Shown here: piece after piece, positions 17,363-26,083 of the stretch
Layout of the letters: every line of letters starts with the position of its first letter
Position numbering within the stretch: the stretch's first letter is position 1
NCBI GenBank assembly: GCA_965202915.1
Contig: OZ241847.1
Coordinates: 992,001 to 1,056,000 of the forward strand
Length of the DNA stretch: 64,000 nt
Direction of reading: 5' to 3'
From: G965202915 sp965202915
GTDB taxonomy: Bacteria; Pseudomonadota; Gammaproteobacteria; Eutrophobiales; Eutrophobiaceae
The notes under the pieces: generated by a model
The model's input: the letters and a program-made list of their open reading frames with translations, nothing else
Databases searched by the model: none
What the model was told of the DNA's origin: nothing
Position numbers and translations under genes: made by a program

Positions 17363-19024
17363 ATGTATCGCTATGACCAATATGATCAGGCCATTGTTAA
17401 TGAGCGCGTTGAGCAATTTCGGGACCAGACGCGCCGCTATCTGGCGGGCGAACTAAGCGCCGAGGAGTTTCGGCCATTGCGGCTGATGAATGGTCTGTAT
17501 ATCCAGACCCATGCGCCGATGTTGCGGGTTGCGATCCCTTATGGCCTGCTGTCGTCGCAACAAATGCGGATGCTGGCGCATATTGCCCGCAAATATGACA
17601 AGGGCTACGGCCATTTCAGCACCCGGCAAAATATCCAGTATAACTGGCCGAAGCTGGAAACCGTGCCGGACATTCTGGCGGACCTGGCAACGGTTGAAAT
17701 GCACGCGATTCAAACCAGCGGTAATTGCATCCGTAACGTGACCTCGGATCAATTTGCCGGCATTGCCAAAGATGAACTGGAAGACCCGCGTCCTTATTGT
17801 GAAATAATCCGGCAGTGGTCGACCTTCCACCCTGAATTTACCTTCCTGCCGCGCAAATTCAAGATCGCGGTATCGGGTGCCGGTCATGATCGGGCCGCGG
17901 TGCAGGTGCACGATATCGGTTTATACCTGATTCAAAATGACGCCGGAGAACGCGGGTTCAGGGTTTTAGTGGGCGGCGGACTGGGCAGGACGCCGTTCAT
18001 TGGCAGTATTATTCGGGAATTTCTGGAGAAGCGGCATCTACTTTCATATCTTGAAGCAATCCTGCGAGTCTATAACCGTTTTGGGCGGCGGGACAATCGC
18101 TACAAGGCGCGGATAAAAATCCTGGTGAGCGCGGTTGGAGCCGATGAGTTTGGCCGCCAGGTGGAACGGGAATGGGAGCAGATTAAAGAATCGTCGTTAT
18201 TACTTGAGCAAAAGGAAATAGATCGGGTGACCGCTTTTTTTGCGCCGCCGGACTTCAAAAAAGACGCGGACGAAGACCACAGCTTTGCCGAAAATTGTGC
18301 CGGGGATAGCGCGTTTGCAACCTGGGCGAAGCGTAATCTCAGAGCACACAAGGTGCCCGGATACCGGGCGCTGATCATTTCCCTGAAGGCACCGGGCGTC
18401 GCTCCGGGGGACGCCACCGACGAGCAAATGGATCATATTGCGGAGCTGGCGGAACAATACAGCCACGGCGAAATTATCACCACCCACGATCAAAATCTGG
18501 TGTTGCCGCACGTTGCCCAGGCGGACTTATACACTGTTTGGCGGGCGTTGCGGGAAACCAGGCTGGCGACCGCGAACATTGGCCTGTTGACCGATATGAT
18601 CTGTTGTCCCGGCCTGGATTTTTGTTCACTGGCGAATGCCGGGTCCATTCCGATTGCCCATCAGATCAATAAAAAATTTGACGATCAGGACTATCTGCAT
18701 GATATCGGTGACTTGAAGATCAAGATGTCCGGTTGTATGAACGCCTGCGGCCATCATCACGTCGGCCATATCGGCATATTGGGAGTGGATAAAAAGGGCG
18801 TGGAATATTACCAGCTTACCCTCGGCGGCTCCGCCGAAAATGATGCCACACTGGGCGAGCGTTTGGGCCCGGCAATAGAGAAGGAAAAAGTGGCCGAGGT
18901 AATTGGCAAATTACTGGACGTGTACGTGGAGAACCGTAATGAAGAAGAATGCTTTCTCGATACCTACCGCCGCATAGGCATAGAATCCTTTAAGGAAAGA
19001 GTCTATGAAAGTCATCAAGGATAA
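17363..19024 (+). CDS. cysI: Nitrite/sulfite reductase hemoprotein (CysI-like)
   Basis: 553 residues. The two ferredoxin-like half domains and siroheme folds are recognisable ('YGHFSTRQNIQYNW', 'IQTSGNCIRNVT'). Four cysteines for the [4Fe-4S]-siroheme centre are present: Cys415-x5-Cys421 and Cys458-x3-Cys462 ('GCMNACGHHH'). The adjacent DUF934 gene is the usual partner in Proteobacteria where this enzyme is the assimilatory sulfite reductase (sulfite to sulfide, cysteine synthesis), so CysI is preferred over nitrite reductase. The 3' end overlaps the next gene by 20 nt. Confidence 0.88.
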   Translation: MYRYDQYDQAIVNERVEQFRDQTRRYLAGELSAEEFRPLRLMNGLYIQTHAPMLRVAIPYGLLSSQQMRMLAHIARKYDKGYGHFSTRQNIQYNWPKLETVPDILADLATVEMHAIQTSGNCIRNVTSDQFAGIAKDELEDPRPYCEIIRQWSTFHPEFTFLPRKFKIAVSGAGHDRAAVQVHDIGLYLIQNDAGERGFRVLVGGGLGRTPFIGSIIREFLEKRHLLSYLEAILRVYNRFGRRDNRYKARIKILVSAVGADEFGRQVEREWEQIKESSLLLEQKEIDRVTAFFAPPDFKKDADEDHSFAENCAGDSAFATWAKRNLRAHKVPGYRALIISLKAPGVAPGDATDEQMDHIAELAEQYSHGEIITTHDQNLVLPHVAQADLYTVWRALRETRLATANIGLLTDMICCPGLDFCSLANAGSIPIAHQINKKFDDQDYLHDIGDLKIKMSGCMNACGHHHVGHIGILGVDKKGVEYYQLTLGGSAENDATLGERLGPAIEKEKVAEVIGKLLDVYVENRNEEECFLDTYRRIGIESFKERVYESHQG

Positions 19025-19493
19025 TAAAATTATCGAAGATGACTGGCAATTACTGTGCCAAATCGATGATCTTGAATCACTGCCCGCGGGAAAGATCATC
19101 GTGCCTTATGCATTCTGGTTGGAAAACCGCGAGGCGTTATCCAAACGTGCGCCGGGGGTCGGTGTTTGCATCAACGGAGATATTGACACCGAGCAAGTGG
19201 CCGGCGATCTGGATGGTATTGAGCTGATCGCATTGGATTTCCCGGTATTCACGGATGGCAGAGCCTATTCACATGCGCGCTTGCTGCGCGAACGCTACGG
19301 TTACGCCGGAGAATTGCGGGCGGTGGGTGACGTGCTTAGGGATCAGTTATTTTTTATGAGGCGCTGCGGGATCGATTCGTTTCAATTGCGTGCGGACCAG
19401 GACGCCGCGGCGGCGCTGGGGGCACTCAATGAATTTTCAGTATGCTACCAGGGCGCGGCGGATAATGTGACGCCGCTTTACAGAAGACGCTGA
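19005..19493 (+). CDS. DUF934 protein, partner of sulfite reductase
   Basis: 162 residues, typical DUF934 length. The family pattern is visible: an N-terminal 'VPYAFWLENREAL', central 'LDFPVFTDGRAYSHARLLRE', 'GELRAVGDVLRDQLFFMRRCG' and 'FQLR'. DUF934 genes nearly always follow a cysI-like gene and are thought to support assimilatory sulfite reduction, perhaps as an electron-transfer or assembly factor. The 20-nt overlap with cysI indicates translational coupling. Confidence 0.88.
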   Translation: MKVIKDNKIIEDDWQLLCQIDDLESLPAGKIIVPYAFWLENREALSKRAPGVGVCINGDIDTEQVAGDLDGIELIALDFPVFTDGRAYSHARLLRERYGYAGELRAVGDVLRDQLFFMRRCGIDSFQLRADQDAAAALGALNEFSVCYQGAADNVTPLYRRR

Positions 19494-19577
19494 AGTCGCA
19501 TACCGCACTTGACGCTCGTGCGGGCCCACCACTGACGCCCGGCGCACCATGATGATACCGCCGGCGGGGCGGACGGG

Positions 19578-20528
19578 CTAAGGCTGGTCTCCCGGATCCG
19601 CATATTCTTCGGTCGCGCCGCTACGCCCGATTTGCAATGAAACCTCGCGCCACCGGCGCTCTTTGATGTAGTTATGCATTGCCTCTGATTCCTTTTCCAG
19701 TTCATTCATACGGGCCTTGACCACGTCCCCGATACTGATCACCCCGCGCAAATCCTTGCCATCTACGATAGGCAGATGGCGGATCCGGTGTTCGGTCATC
19801 AGCGACATCAGGGTCTGTAACTCATCCTCCAGACCGCAACTGATTATATCACGGGTCATGATCTCGGATACCGGCTGCTCCATGACCGTATATCCGTGTT
19901 TTGACAGGCCATTAACGATATCCCTTTCGGACAGCACGCCAACAAAATTCTTATCCTTGTCCAGTACCAATAAGAAACCAATCTTATTTTCAGCCCGGAA
20001 TGTGTTGGCATCTGTGACCGTCATCTCCTGGGTAATAGTGATCAGCCCGGTGCTCTTTTGATTGATTATCGTTGCCGCGGTGCAATGATAATCCAATTTC
20101 GTCTGGTAGATTTTTGTCGCCAGGTTATCCAGCAACCGGTTTGAGTGAGTCTTTAATGCCGAAGCAATATAAAACTTATCCACTATTCCGCCGAAAATCG
20201 CATATTTTGGAGTGTATTGATACTTCAGCCTCAACAGGACGTCCGGGGACTCTTCCCGCATGCTGCAAATGCGGTTGATTTTTGTCACCGGCAGAGGATG
20301 ATTTCCCCCGATCACTTCCAGACTGTAGCTTGTATTATCCCGGCGGCCGGTGCATTTTTCATCCCAGGTCTTGCCGTGTTTATGATACAGACGATGCACG
20401 TCCTCCGATATTTTTTCAAATCTGATTATATCGGGATCAGTTCCAACGTAATTGTCATAATTGGAAATAACCTTCCAGACACTCGACGGGTGCGCCTTTA
20501 TCTTTCTTGTAAGCTCAAAAATCGGCAT
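19578..20528 (-). CDS. Fusion of SRPBCC-type domain with a CBS pair
   Basis: 316 residues. Residues 1-~150 look like an SRPBCC/START-type ligand-binding fold (opening 'FELTRKIKAHPSSVWKVISN' and a C-terminal helix ending 'LLDNLATKIY'). Residues ~165-290 are a CBS pair ('FVGVLSERDIV', 'VSEIMTRDII', 'TEHRIRHLPIVDG', 'GVISIGDVVKARMNELE'), the form normally found as stand-alone ~140-residue proteins. The tail is charged and helical. CBS pairs sense adenine nucleotides; the SRPBCC part would bind a hydrophobic ligand. The fusion suggests a nucleotide-gated lipid or cofactor sensor (inference). It has its own AT-rich upstream region. Confidence 0.75.
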   Translation of the reverse strand: MPIFELTRKIKAHPSSVWKVISNYDNYVGTDPDIIRFEKISEDVHRLYHKHGKTWDEKCTGRRDNTSYSLEVIGGNHPLPVTKINRICSMREESPDVLLRLKYQYTPKYAIFGGIVDKFYIASALKTHSNRLLDNLATKIYQTKLDYHCTAATIINQKSTGLITITQEMTVTDANTFRAENKIGFLLVLDKDKNFVGVLSERDIVNGLSKHGYTVMEQPVSEIMTRDIISCGLEDELQTLMSLMTEHRIRHLPIVDGKDLRGVISIGDVVKARMNELEKESEAMHNYIKERRWREVSLQIGRSGATEEYADPGDQP

Positions 20529-20713
20529 GATAAATATCCCTTTAATCCTCGCTGTTCAATGATTGCAACAAGCCATCGAAACAATATATCAAAATGACAA
20601 TCAATGATAAATTGAAGATTTTAGTATAAATATCGCATATATGCCAACTATACAATTGTCATCACACGCAATCGGCGCCGGAAAAAAAAGCGTCGCCGGC
20701 CGGCGGAAGTGAT

Positions 20714-20719
20714 TATAAT
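20714..20719 (+). promoter_or_regulatory. TATAAT box very close to the rnfC start
   Basis: A perfect TATAAT ends 9 nt before the rnfC ATG at 20729, so transcription from it would start about 2-4 nt before the ATG and give a nearly leaderless mRNA. No Shine-Dalgarno sequence precedes the ATG. The match could be chance in an AT-rich stretch. Confidence 0.4.
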
Positions 20720-20728
20720 TCATGGTAT

Positions 20729-22270
20729 ATGAGCATGTTACTGGAAAAACCCACACCCATCAGGGGTGGCATTCAGCTTACCCAAAATAAGGCGGAATCA
20801 CTTGAGGGCCCGATAAAATCGGCAAAGATCCCGGCGAAATTGACCATCCCCCTGCGTCAACATATCGGCATACCGGCGGTGCCGGTGGTCGCCGTCGGTG
20901 ATCATGTACTCAAGGGGCAGGAAATCGCCCGTTCTCAAGGGCCTATCAGTGCGCCGATCCATGCCAGTAGCTCAGGCACTGTGATCGATATCGGCGATCA
21001 TCCGGTACCGAATCCCTCCGGCGTGGATCAAGAGTGCATTGTTATCGAGACCGACGGCAAAGATAAATGGCAGGCGCATAAAGGGATAGAGGAAGACTTA
21101 CATAAAATCAATCCGGTGGATATCCAGGATCGAATCCGGGCGGCGGGCATTGTCGGCCTGGGCGGTGCTGGCTTTCCTTCCACCGTAAAAATGCTTCCGG
21201 GACTGCACCATGAAATCCATCTATTGGTCTTGAATGCCGCCGAAAGTGAACCCTTTATTGCCTGTGATGAGGCATTGTTACGGGAGAAGGCGCGCGAGGT
21301 TATTCTGGGCATGGAGATCATCCAACACGCGGTCCAGGCGGAAGAAGGCGTTATCGGCATCGAAGACAACAAACTCGAGGCCATATCCGCGTTGCGCCAG
21401 GCCATGGAGGCGATAAATACCGAGATCAAGCTGGTGGTGTTACCGACCATATACCCCACCGGCGGGGAAAAACAACTGATACAGGTATTGACCGGCCTGG
21501 AGGTGCCATCGCAGGGACTGCCGCTGGATATCGGCATCGTCTGCTATAACGTAGGCACGGCCTATGCGGTATATAACGCCATCACCGAGGGACAGGCTTT
21601 GCTGTCGCGCATTGTTACCATAACCGGGGCCGCGGTCAAACAACCCGGCAATCTGGAAGTGTTGATCGGCACCCCGATTCGCAGTCTGGTGGAAGAATGC
21701 GGGGGATATATTGAAGACCCGGCAATGCTGCTGATGGGCGGCCCAATGATGGGGTTTCCGCTGCACCGTGACGACGTGCCGGTGACCAAAACCAGCAACT
21801 GCCTGATTGCCGCCGGGGCCTCGGACACACTTGCCCGCCAACAATCACCGATGCCTTGTATTCGCTGCGGTGATTGTATCACGGTATGCCCGGTCAGCCT
21901 GCTGCCGCAACAACTGTACGAGTTTGCCCGCTCGGAAGACCATCATCATTTGAAGGAATATAAATTAATGGACTGTATTGAGTGCGGTTGCTGTGCCTAT
22001 GTTTGCCCGAGTCAGATCTCTCTGGTTCAATACTATCAACAAGCGAAGTCCGACATTTGGAAGATTGAACGCCAGAATTTGAAATCGGCCCAGTATCGCA
22101 AACGCTTCGAGGAGCGTGAACAGCGTCTCGATAAGGACAAACAACAGCGTGAAAGCAAACAAACTCAGGCCGCCGACAAAACGCAAATCAAACAAGAAAT
22201 CAGCGCCGCGGTAAGCAGGGAAAAATCCAGGAAAGCCAGGCAAAAACCATTAGACGGCGATAAAAAGTAA
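20729..22270 (+). CDS. rnfC: Electron transport complex subunit RnfC
   Basis: 513 residues. N-terminal barrel-sandwich region (~25-110), flavin/NADH-binding Rossmann-like part with 'GLGGAGFPSTVKM' and 'NAAESEPFIACDE' (~145-190), a SLBB-type segment, and two ferredoxin-type clusters: Cys377-x2-Cys380-x2-Cys383-x3-Cys387 and Cys416-x2-Cys419-x2-Cys422-x3-Cys426. The tail (~440-513) is a Lys/Glu/Gln-rich coiled coil. RnfC is the NADH-oxidising peripheral subunit of the Rnf ion pump. No other rnf gene is adjacent, which is unusual because rnfABCDGE is normally one operon. Confidence 0.92.
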   Translation: MSMLLEKPTPIRGGIQLTQNKAESLEGPIKSAKIPAKLTIPLRQHIGIPAVPVVAVGDHVLKGQEIARSQGPISAPIHASSSGTVIDIGDHPVPNPSGVDQECIVIETDGKDKWQAHKGIEEDLHKINPVDIQDRIRAAGIVGLGGAGFPSTVKMLPGLHHEIHLLVLNAAESEPFIACDEALLREKAREVILGMEIIQHAVQAEEGVIGIEDNKLEAISALRQAMEAINTEIKLVVLPTIYPTGGEKQLIQVLTGLEVPSQGLPLDIGIVCYNVGTAYAVYNAITEGQALLSRIVTITGAAVKQPGNLEVLIGTPIRSLVEECGGYIEDPAMLLMGGPMMGFPLHRDDVPVTKTSNCLIAAGASDTLARQQSPMPCIRCGDCITVCPVSLLPQQLYEFARSEDHHHLKEYKLMDCIECGCCAYVCPSQISLVQYYQQAKSDIWKIERQNLKSAQYRKRFEEREQRLDKDKQQRESKQTQAADKTQIKQEISAAVSREKSRKARQKPLDGDKK

Positions 22271-22304
22271 GGGCCGCCGCAGGGAGTAAGGAGTGCGGGA
22301 ACCC

Positions 22305-22324
22305 GTGTGCCAACCGGGGCACAC
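22305..22324. terminator. Inverted repeat between convergent rnfC and DUF4426 genes
   Basis: GTGTGCC (22305-22311) pairs perfectly with GGCACAC (22318-22324), loop of 6 nt. It lies between two converging genes, where a bidirectional terminator is expected, but has no clear T-run on either side. Confidence 0.35.
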
Positions 22325-22833
22325 TATTCAGTAAAAAATTGCTGCCGGTAACTGATTAAGAACGGTTGCGTTTCATCGACCGGCGTTACATCCATATTGA
22401 ACACGATGGTTTCTTCATGATCAACCGATATGACGCCGATATAATAAATGGCATCCTGCACCACAATTTCGCGCATTTCCATATCCTTTATCTGATTGGT
22501 CAGATTTCTGGCAACCGTGGTTACCGTGCCGGTAACCGGTGTACCCGTGCCGCCGGCCTCGTTCCTGCTGATCACAACATTCATCATGGCCTTGCCTTTA
22601 CTACGCGTAATGCCGTATTCCCGCGCCACCTCCGGCGTCAGTTGGTCCGTGGTGAGGGCGTTGACGTGCAGGGTATAACCCTTGAATACCTTCTGATTCT
22701 CATTGGCGGCAAACGCGATTCTGGATGAATCTGCGGTAGCCCGCGGATCAGAATCACAGGCGACAAGAAACACCCATGCCGACAGCAGAGGCAATAATAA
22801 AAATTTGAACATTCCGGGGAGCATATCACCCAT
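22324..22833 (-). CDS. DUF4426 lipoprotein
   Basis: 169 residues, or 162 if the Met at residue 8 is the start. A hydrophobic signal sequence ends in the lipobox 'LVAC' (Cys ~26), so it is an envelope lipoprotein. The mature part has the DUF4426 pattern: 'YTLHVNALTTDQLTPEVAREYGI', 'GKAMMNVVISR', two further beta-rich segments and a terminal 'YRQQFF'. DUF4426 proteins are a gammaproteobacterial periplasmic beta-sandwich family of unknown function. Confidence 0.85.
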   Translation of the reverse strand: MGDMLPGMFKFLLLPLLSAWVFLVACDSDPRATADSSRIAFAANENQKVFKGYTLHVNALTTDQLTPEVAREYGITRSKGKAMMNVVISRNEAGGTGTPVTGTVTTVARNLTNQIKDMEMREIVVQDAIYYIGVISVDHEETIVFNMDVTPVDETQPFLISYRQQFFTE

Positions 22834-23292
22834 AAACTAATTCTAGCAGATTATTTTGATTTATGCCAACAATATATAAGTCCACCACCTATGCACGTGA
22901 GTTATAACTGAATCCGGTGTTTGAGGGCCTGAGCGAGCAATACAGACCCGCCCGGGGCCGGTGACCTTCTGCTCAACCCGGATGCCGCCGTATGTGCGCA
23001 AGACCAAGACGTTTGAATCTGCGCTACCCGGGTTGTATCTGAAGGGCATCTTCAAAAAAAGTTCCTATTTTCTTATTCCAAAAATCCATAATCACAAAAA
23101 TCGTTCTTATTGGATGTCCTGTAACATTTTAGTGTATGAAGCGTTTTAATGTGCTGTACTGTGGTGCTTTCGTGCTTTATTCTCCACTCTCTAATCATGT
23201 ATTAGAGCAACATACTCTTTGACAAGTTTTGGACGGTGTACTAACTTTTTGAACGACTTGACAATGTATATGGTTACGAAATAGAGGCATAT
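22834..23292. other. Intergenic region at the left border of the type II R-M island
   Basis: About 460 nt with no supported gene. Base composition drops from GC-rich to AT-rich near 23,050, which I take as the left border of the acquired segment. No inverted or direct terminal repeat matching the other border (~25,470) was found by eye. Confidence 0.35.
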
Positions 23293-24279
23293 TTACCATC
23301 CTCTGATTTCATTGGCACGACTCACATAATTAATATGAGGTCTATCATTTATATCAGGTGGCAAGTTAATTATTGGCTTCAAATCTCTGATAAATTTATT
23401 CATTCCTGAATCATGTCCAACATCTTTCAAATTTTGCATTCTCTTTTTGTTATGAATGATTTGGTACTTTTCATTAAAAGTGATTAAGGATTTATCGTAC
23501 GCCCTATGATGCAATGCGCAAAGTGCAATTCCATTGTTCGTTTCGTCTGTGCTATATTTTTCACTAACAGGAACAATATGGGAGGCATCAATTAATTTAA
23601 GCTGCAAGTCACATACTGCACATTTGTGACTATATGCAGTTAATACCCTCCTCGTAAAACTGCTATCCCTCTTTTTCTTTTTGATAGAGACGACTGCTTC
23701 TCGCCTCTTTTGAGCAACTTGATTTAACGTTTCATCATTGATTACAATATCTTCGCTTGCGACAATTTCTTCTAATATTTCTATTTCTGTTGCCGATTCT
23801 CCAAATGAATGTAATTGCTCGTAATTCTTAACGTACTCAACAAAAAAATCGGGAGTAAATGCAATTGCTATTTCCCCATTTCCTTTGTCTTGTGCCGAGA
23901 ATCCATTGACTTTTGCTTTCCTTAAAGTTTCGTCTTTTATCTGTGCCGATGATGAGTGTCTGGGAATTTTATGTTTGGAGTTATCAAACCCTGCAAAAAC
24001 ATCAACATCACCCCAATACCCTAAAATCAAAGTTCTATATCCAATTGGTTGGGTAATATTGGGAACTTTAAGTTGAATTCTGTATTCATTGCTCGGTCTC
24101 TGCCTTCCTCCACCATGAGAAAGATTGTAGATGATTATTTTGAGTTTCTGACTTTCTTCCCCATCGAAAATCTTCAACTCAAAAGGATGGCTTTGGTTCA
24201 AATATAAAACCTGCCAGCCACAATCGTAAATTGATTGAACAACGACTTCTAAAAGTTGTGGTTTACTTAGAATTGCCAT
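23293..24279 (-). CDS. HNH restriction endonuclease of the type II R-M island
   Basis: 328 residues. The C-terminal HNH domain (~215-268) has Cys-x2-Cys ('KCAVC'), the Asp-Ala-Ser-His-Ile core ('LIDASHIVP'), Asn in 'ETNNGIALC' and 'CALHHRAYD'. The N-terminal ~170 residues form a separate beta-rich domain ('IIIYNLSHGGGRQRPSNEYRIQL', split here by family memory: a GGG turn then 'EYRIQL'; 'DVDVFAGFD') probably used for DNA recognition. The gene overlaps the methyltransferase 3' end by 17 nt and follows it in the same operon, the normal order for a type II restriction pair. It is much more AT-rich than its flanks. Cleavage specificity should match the methyltransferase. Confidence 0.82.
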   Translation of the reverse strand: MAILSKPQLLEVVVQSIYDCGWQVLYLNQSHPFELKIFDGEESQKLKIIIYNLSHGGGRQRPSNEYRIQLKVPNITQPIGYRTLILGYWGDVDVFAGFDNSKHKIPRHSSSAQIKDETLRKAKVNGFSAQDKGNGEIAIAFTPDFFVEYVKNYEQLHSFGESATEIEILEEIVASEDIVINDETLNQVAQKRREAVVSIKKKKRDSSFTRRVLTAYSHKCAVCDLQLKLIDASHIVPVSEKYSTDETNNGIALCALHHRAYDKSLITFNEKYQIIHNKKRMQNLKDVGHDSGMNKFIRDLKPIINLPPDINDRPHINYVSRANEIRGW

Positions 24280-25189
24280 TTACTGGTGTGAATAAGTTTG
24301 GTTGTTCTTCAAATCTGAATTCGCTTGTTCTTAGATATTCTTCTTCAAGTTCTGTACAAAGCCACTTTCTTTCTAACTTTTCGGCTATCCAACCAGTAGT
24401 ATTTGAACCTCCAAATGGGTCATAAACTACATCACCTTGATCGGTTAAAAACTTGATAAAAAACTCTGCAAATCTCCAAGGGAAACGAGCGGGGTGGGGT
24501 TTAATCCCTTCTTCTTTGCATCGTTTCATGTATTTGCTGTTTGACTCATTGTTACCCAATGTCAGCAGGTTTGGAGGAATAGAACCTCTGTTATCTTTTT
24601 GAAATTTATGAGTAATATTATGCCCACTCGGACGCATTTTAGCCGTATAGCCACTTTTAATTAAACTTTCCATTGCTTTGCTATAAGGCTGCAAAACATT
24701 TCTATTATTTGCCTTTGGTCGTTCATTTTTTGATAACCACCAAACTAAATTTACGGAATCCTTGACTCTACATCTTTCAACATTAACCCATTGAGCTGGA
24801 GCAGGAAGCCTTGCAGGGTTATAATGAAAAAATTCTTGTGCCAGAAAAAACTCTTGTTCTTTAATCAATCTCACCAACAACTCATATTGGTAAACACTCC
24901 TAATCGGGTGTCCAGGCAAATAAGCTCCTCCCAAATCCACTACAAAAGACCCTTCTGGTTTTAAGATTCTTTTGAACTCTTTTGAGAAACCCAAAAACCA
25001 TTCGATATATTCTTCCTCTTGCTTATTTCCATATTCTTTTTTGCTGGTTAAAGCAAATGGCGGCGAGGTTAAAATCAAATCGAGTGAATCGTCTGGTAAT
25101 TCTTTCATGAATTTTAAACTGTCACCCAGATATGCTGAACCAAATTCCGTCTTATAAAATGCTTTCTTTTTTATCAAATTATTCATCAT
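24263..25189 (-). CDS. M.PvuII-like N4-cytosine DNA methyltransferase
   Basis: 308 residues, beta-class. The catalytic motif is 'TSPPF' (~40-44) and the AdoMet-binding motif is 'DPFGGSNTTG' near the C-terminus. Long stretches resemble M.PvuII as I remember it: 'SPPFALTSKKEYGN', 'GSFVVDLGGAY', 'NPARLPAPAQWVN', 'VNLVWWLSK', 'GSIPPNLL' and 'HPARFP'. M.PvuII methylates CAGCTG at N4 of the inner cytosine, so that target is predicted here (inference). Start: ATG at 25189 overlapping the stop of the upstream regulator relic (ATGA). No internal damage is visible. Confidence 0.88.
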   Translation of the reverse strand: MMNNLIKKKAFYKTEFGSAYLGDSLKFMKELPDDSLDLILTSPPFALTSKKEYGNKQEEEYIEWFLGFSKEFKRILKPEGSFVVDLGGAYLPGHPIRSVYQYELLVRLIKEQEFFLAQEFFHYNPARLPAPAQWVNVERCRVKDSVNLVWWLSKNERPKANNRNVLQPYSKAMESLIKSGYTAKMRPSGHNITHKFQKDNRGSIPPNLLTLGNNESNSKYMKRCKEEGIKPHPARFPWRFAEFFIKFLTDQGDVVYDPFGGSNTTGWIAEKLERKWLCTELEEEYLRTSEFRFEEQPNLFTPVNGNSK

Positions 25190-25471
25190 AAAGACAGTTT
25201 AATTTTTAGCTCCTTAATATCACGTTGTTTTAGGTATTTTATCTTTTCTTCTGCTAAATAAAGAACATTTTTTGAACATTCATTGCCATACAACTTTTTT
25301 GCAATCAATTCACTAAAATATTCATCTTTAATTACAGAAATATCTATACCGAATACATCTGCTAATTTTTCAAGTCGTTTCTCATGGAAATCACGTTTGC
25401 CATTTTCAATCTTACGCAGGTGCTACACCGTGAAGTTATGATGTTGCATAGTCGTTATTGAGACAGCATTA
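25186..25471 (-). pseudogene. Broken XRE-type regulator (controller) gene upstream of the methyltransferase
   Basis: The minus strand reads '...HLRKIENGKRDFHEKRLEK' followed by 'LADVFGIDISVIKDEYF', the second half of an XRE helix-turn-helix and its dimerisation tail, ending in a TGA that overlaps the methyltransferase ATG. An in-frame TAG (plus-strand 25423-25425) interrupts the helix-turn-helix, and upstream of it the frame leads into core-like GC-rich sequence without a start. Type II systems often carry such a controller gene. Here the 5' part has been lost at the island border. A sequencing error at the TAG would not restore the missing start. Confidence 0.65.
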
Positions 25472-25513
25472 CCGCGTCGATAGATCAACCTCCCGGCGGC
25501 ACAAGGCCGGTTA

Positions 25514-26080
25514 TTACCCCGGCTTGCCTGCACGCAGTATTTGCCCGGTCATCGCGTGACGTATCTCAGTCGGCAAGGCCCGGCCCGGCAATCTTGCGGG
25601 GTAAATATAGTCCACCCGCGTAGTAAAATAGTTTCTCACCTGCAACGCACTGCGCGCCGGCGGCGCATTGGCCGGGTTGGCACTGGTTGAGATCAATGGC
25701 CCCAGTACGTCACACAGACAGCGGACAACGCTATGGGCGCTGACACGAACCGCGATAGTCCCTTGGGCCCCGATTAACCAGCCGGGTAAGTTTCCACTGG
25801 CGGGCACAATCCAGGTGATCGCTCCGGGCCAGGTGCTAAAGATTCGCTCCGGGTTGGCCAGGCCGCTTGTGTCGATCAAAGGCCGTATCTGTTCGATGGT
25901 CGAGGCAACGAGGATCAATCCTTGCTTTCGGGGTGACCGGCGCTTCAAATGCAGTATGCGTTCAACCGCCGCCCGGTTGGTCGGCAGACATCCCAGGCCG
26001 TAAACGGCCTCGGTCGGATACGCAATGACCCCGCCGGCCCGCACAGTTTTAATGGCCTTTAATCCATGCCAGTTACCCAC
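25514..26080 (-). CDS. tsaC: Threonylcarbamoyl-AMP synthase TsaC (YrdC/Sua5)
   Basis: 188 residues from a GTG at 26080, 3 nt after the topA stop. Family signature 'GGVIAYPTEAVYGLGC' at the N-terminus, 'LKRRSPRKQGLILVAS', then 'GPLISTSAN' for the nucleotide/threonine pocket. It makes threonylcarbamoyl-AMP for the t6A37 modification of ANN-decoding tRNAs. Co-directional with and downstream of topA. Confidence 0.92.
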   Translation of the reverse strand: MGNWHGLKAIKTVRAGGVIAYPTEAVYGLGCLPTNRAAVERILHLKRRSPRKQGLILVASTIEQIRPLIDTSGLANPERIFSTWPGAITWIVPASGNLPGWLIGAQGTIAVRVSAHSVVRCLCDVLGPLISTSANPANAPPARSALQVRNYFTTRVDYIYPARLPGRALPTEIRHAMTGQILRAGKPG

Positions 26081-26083
26081 GGC

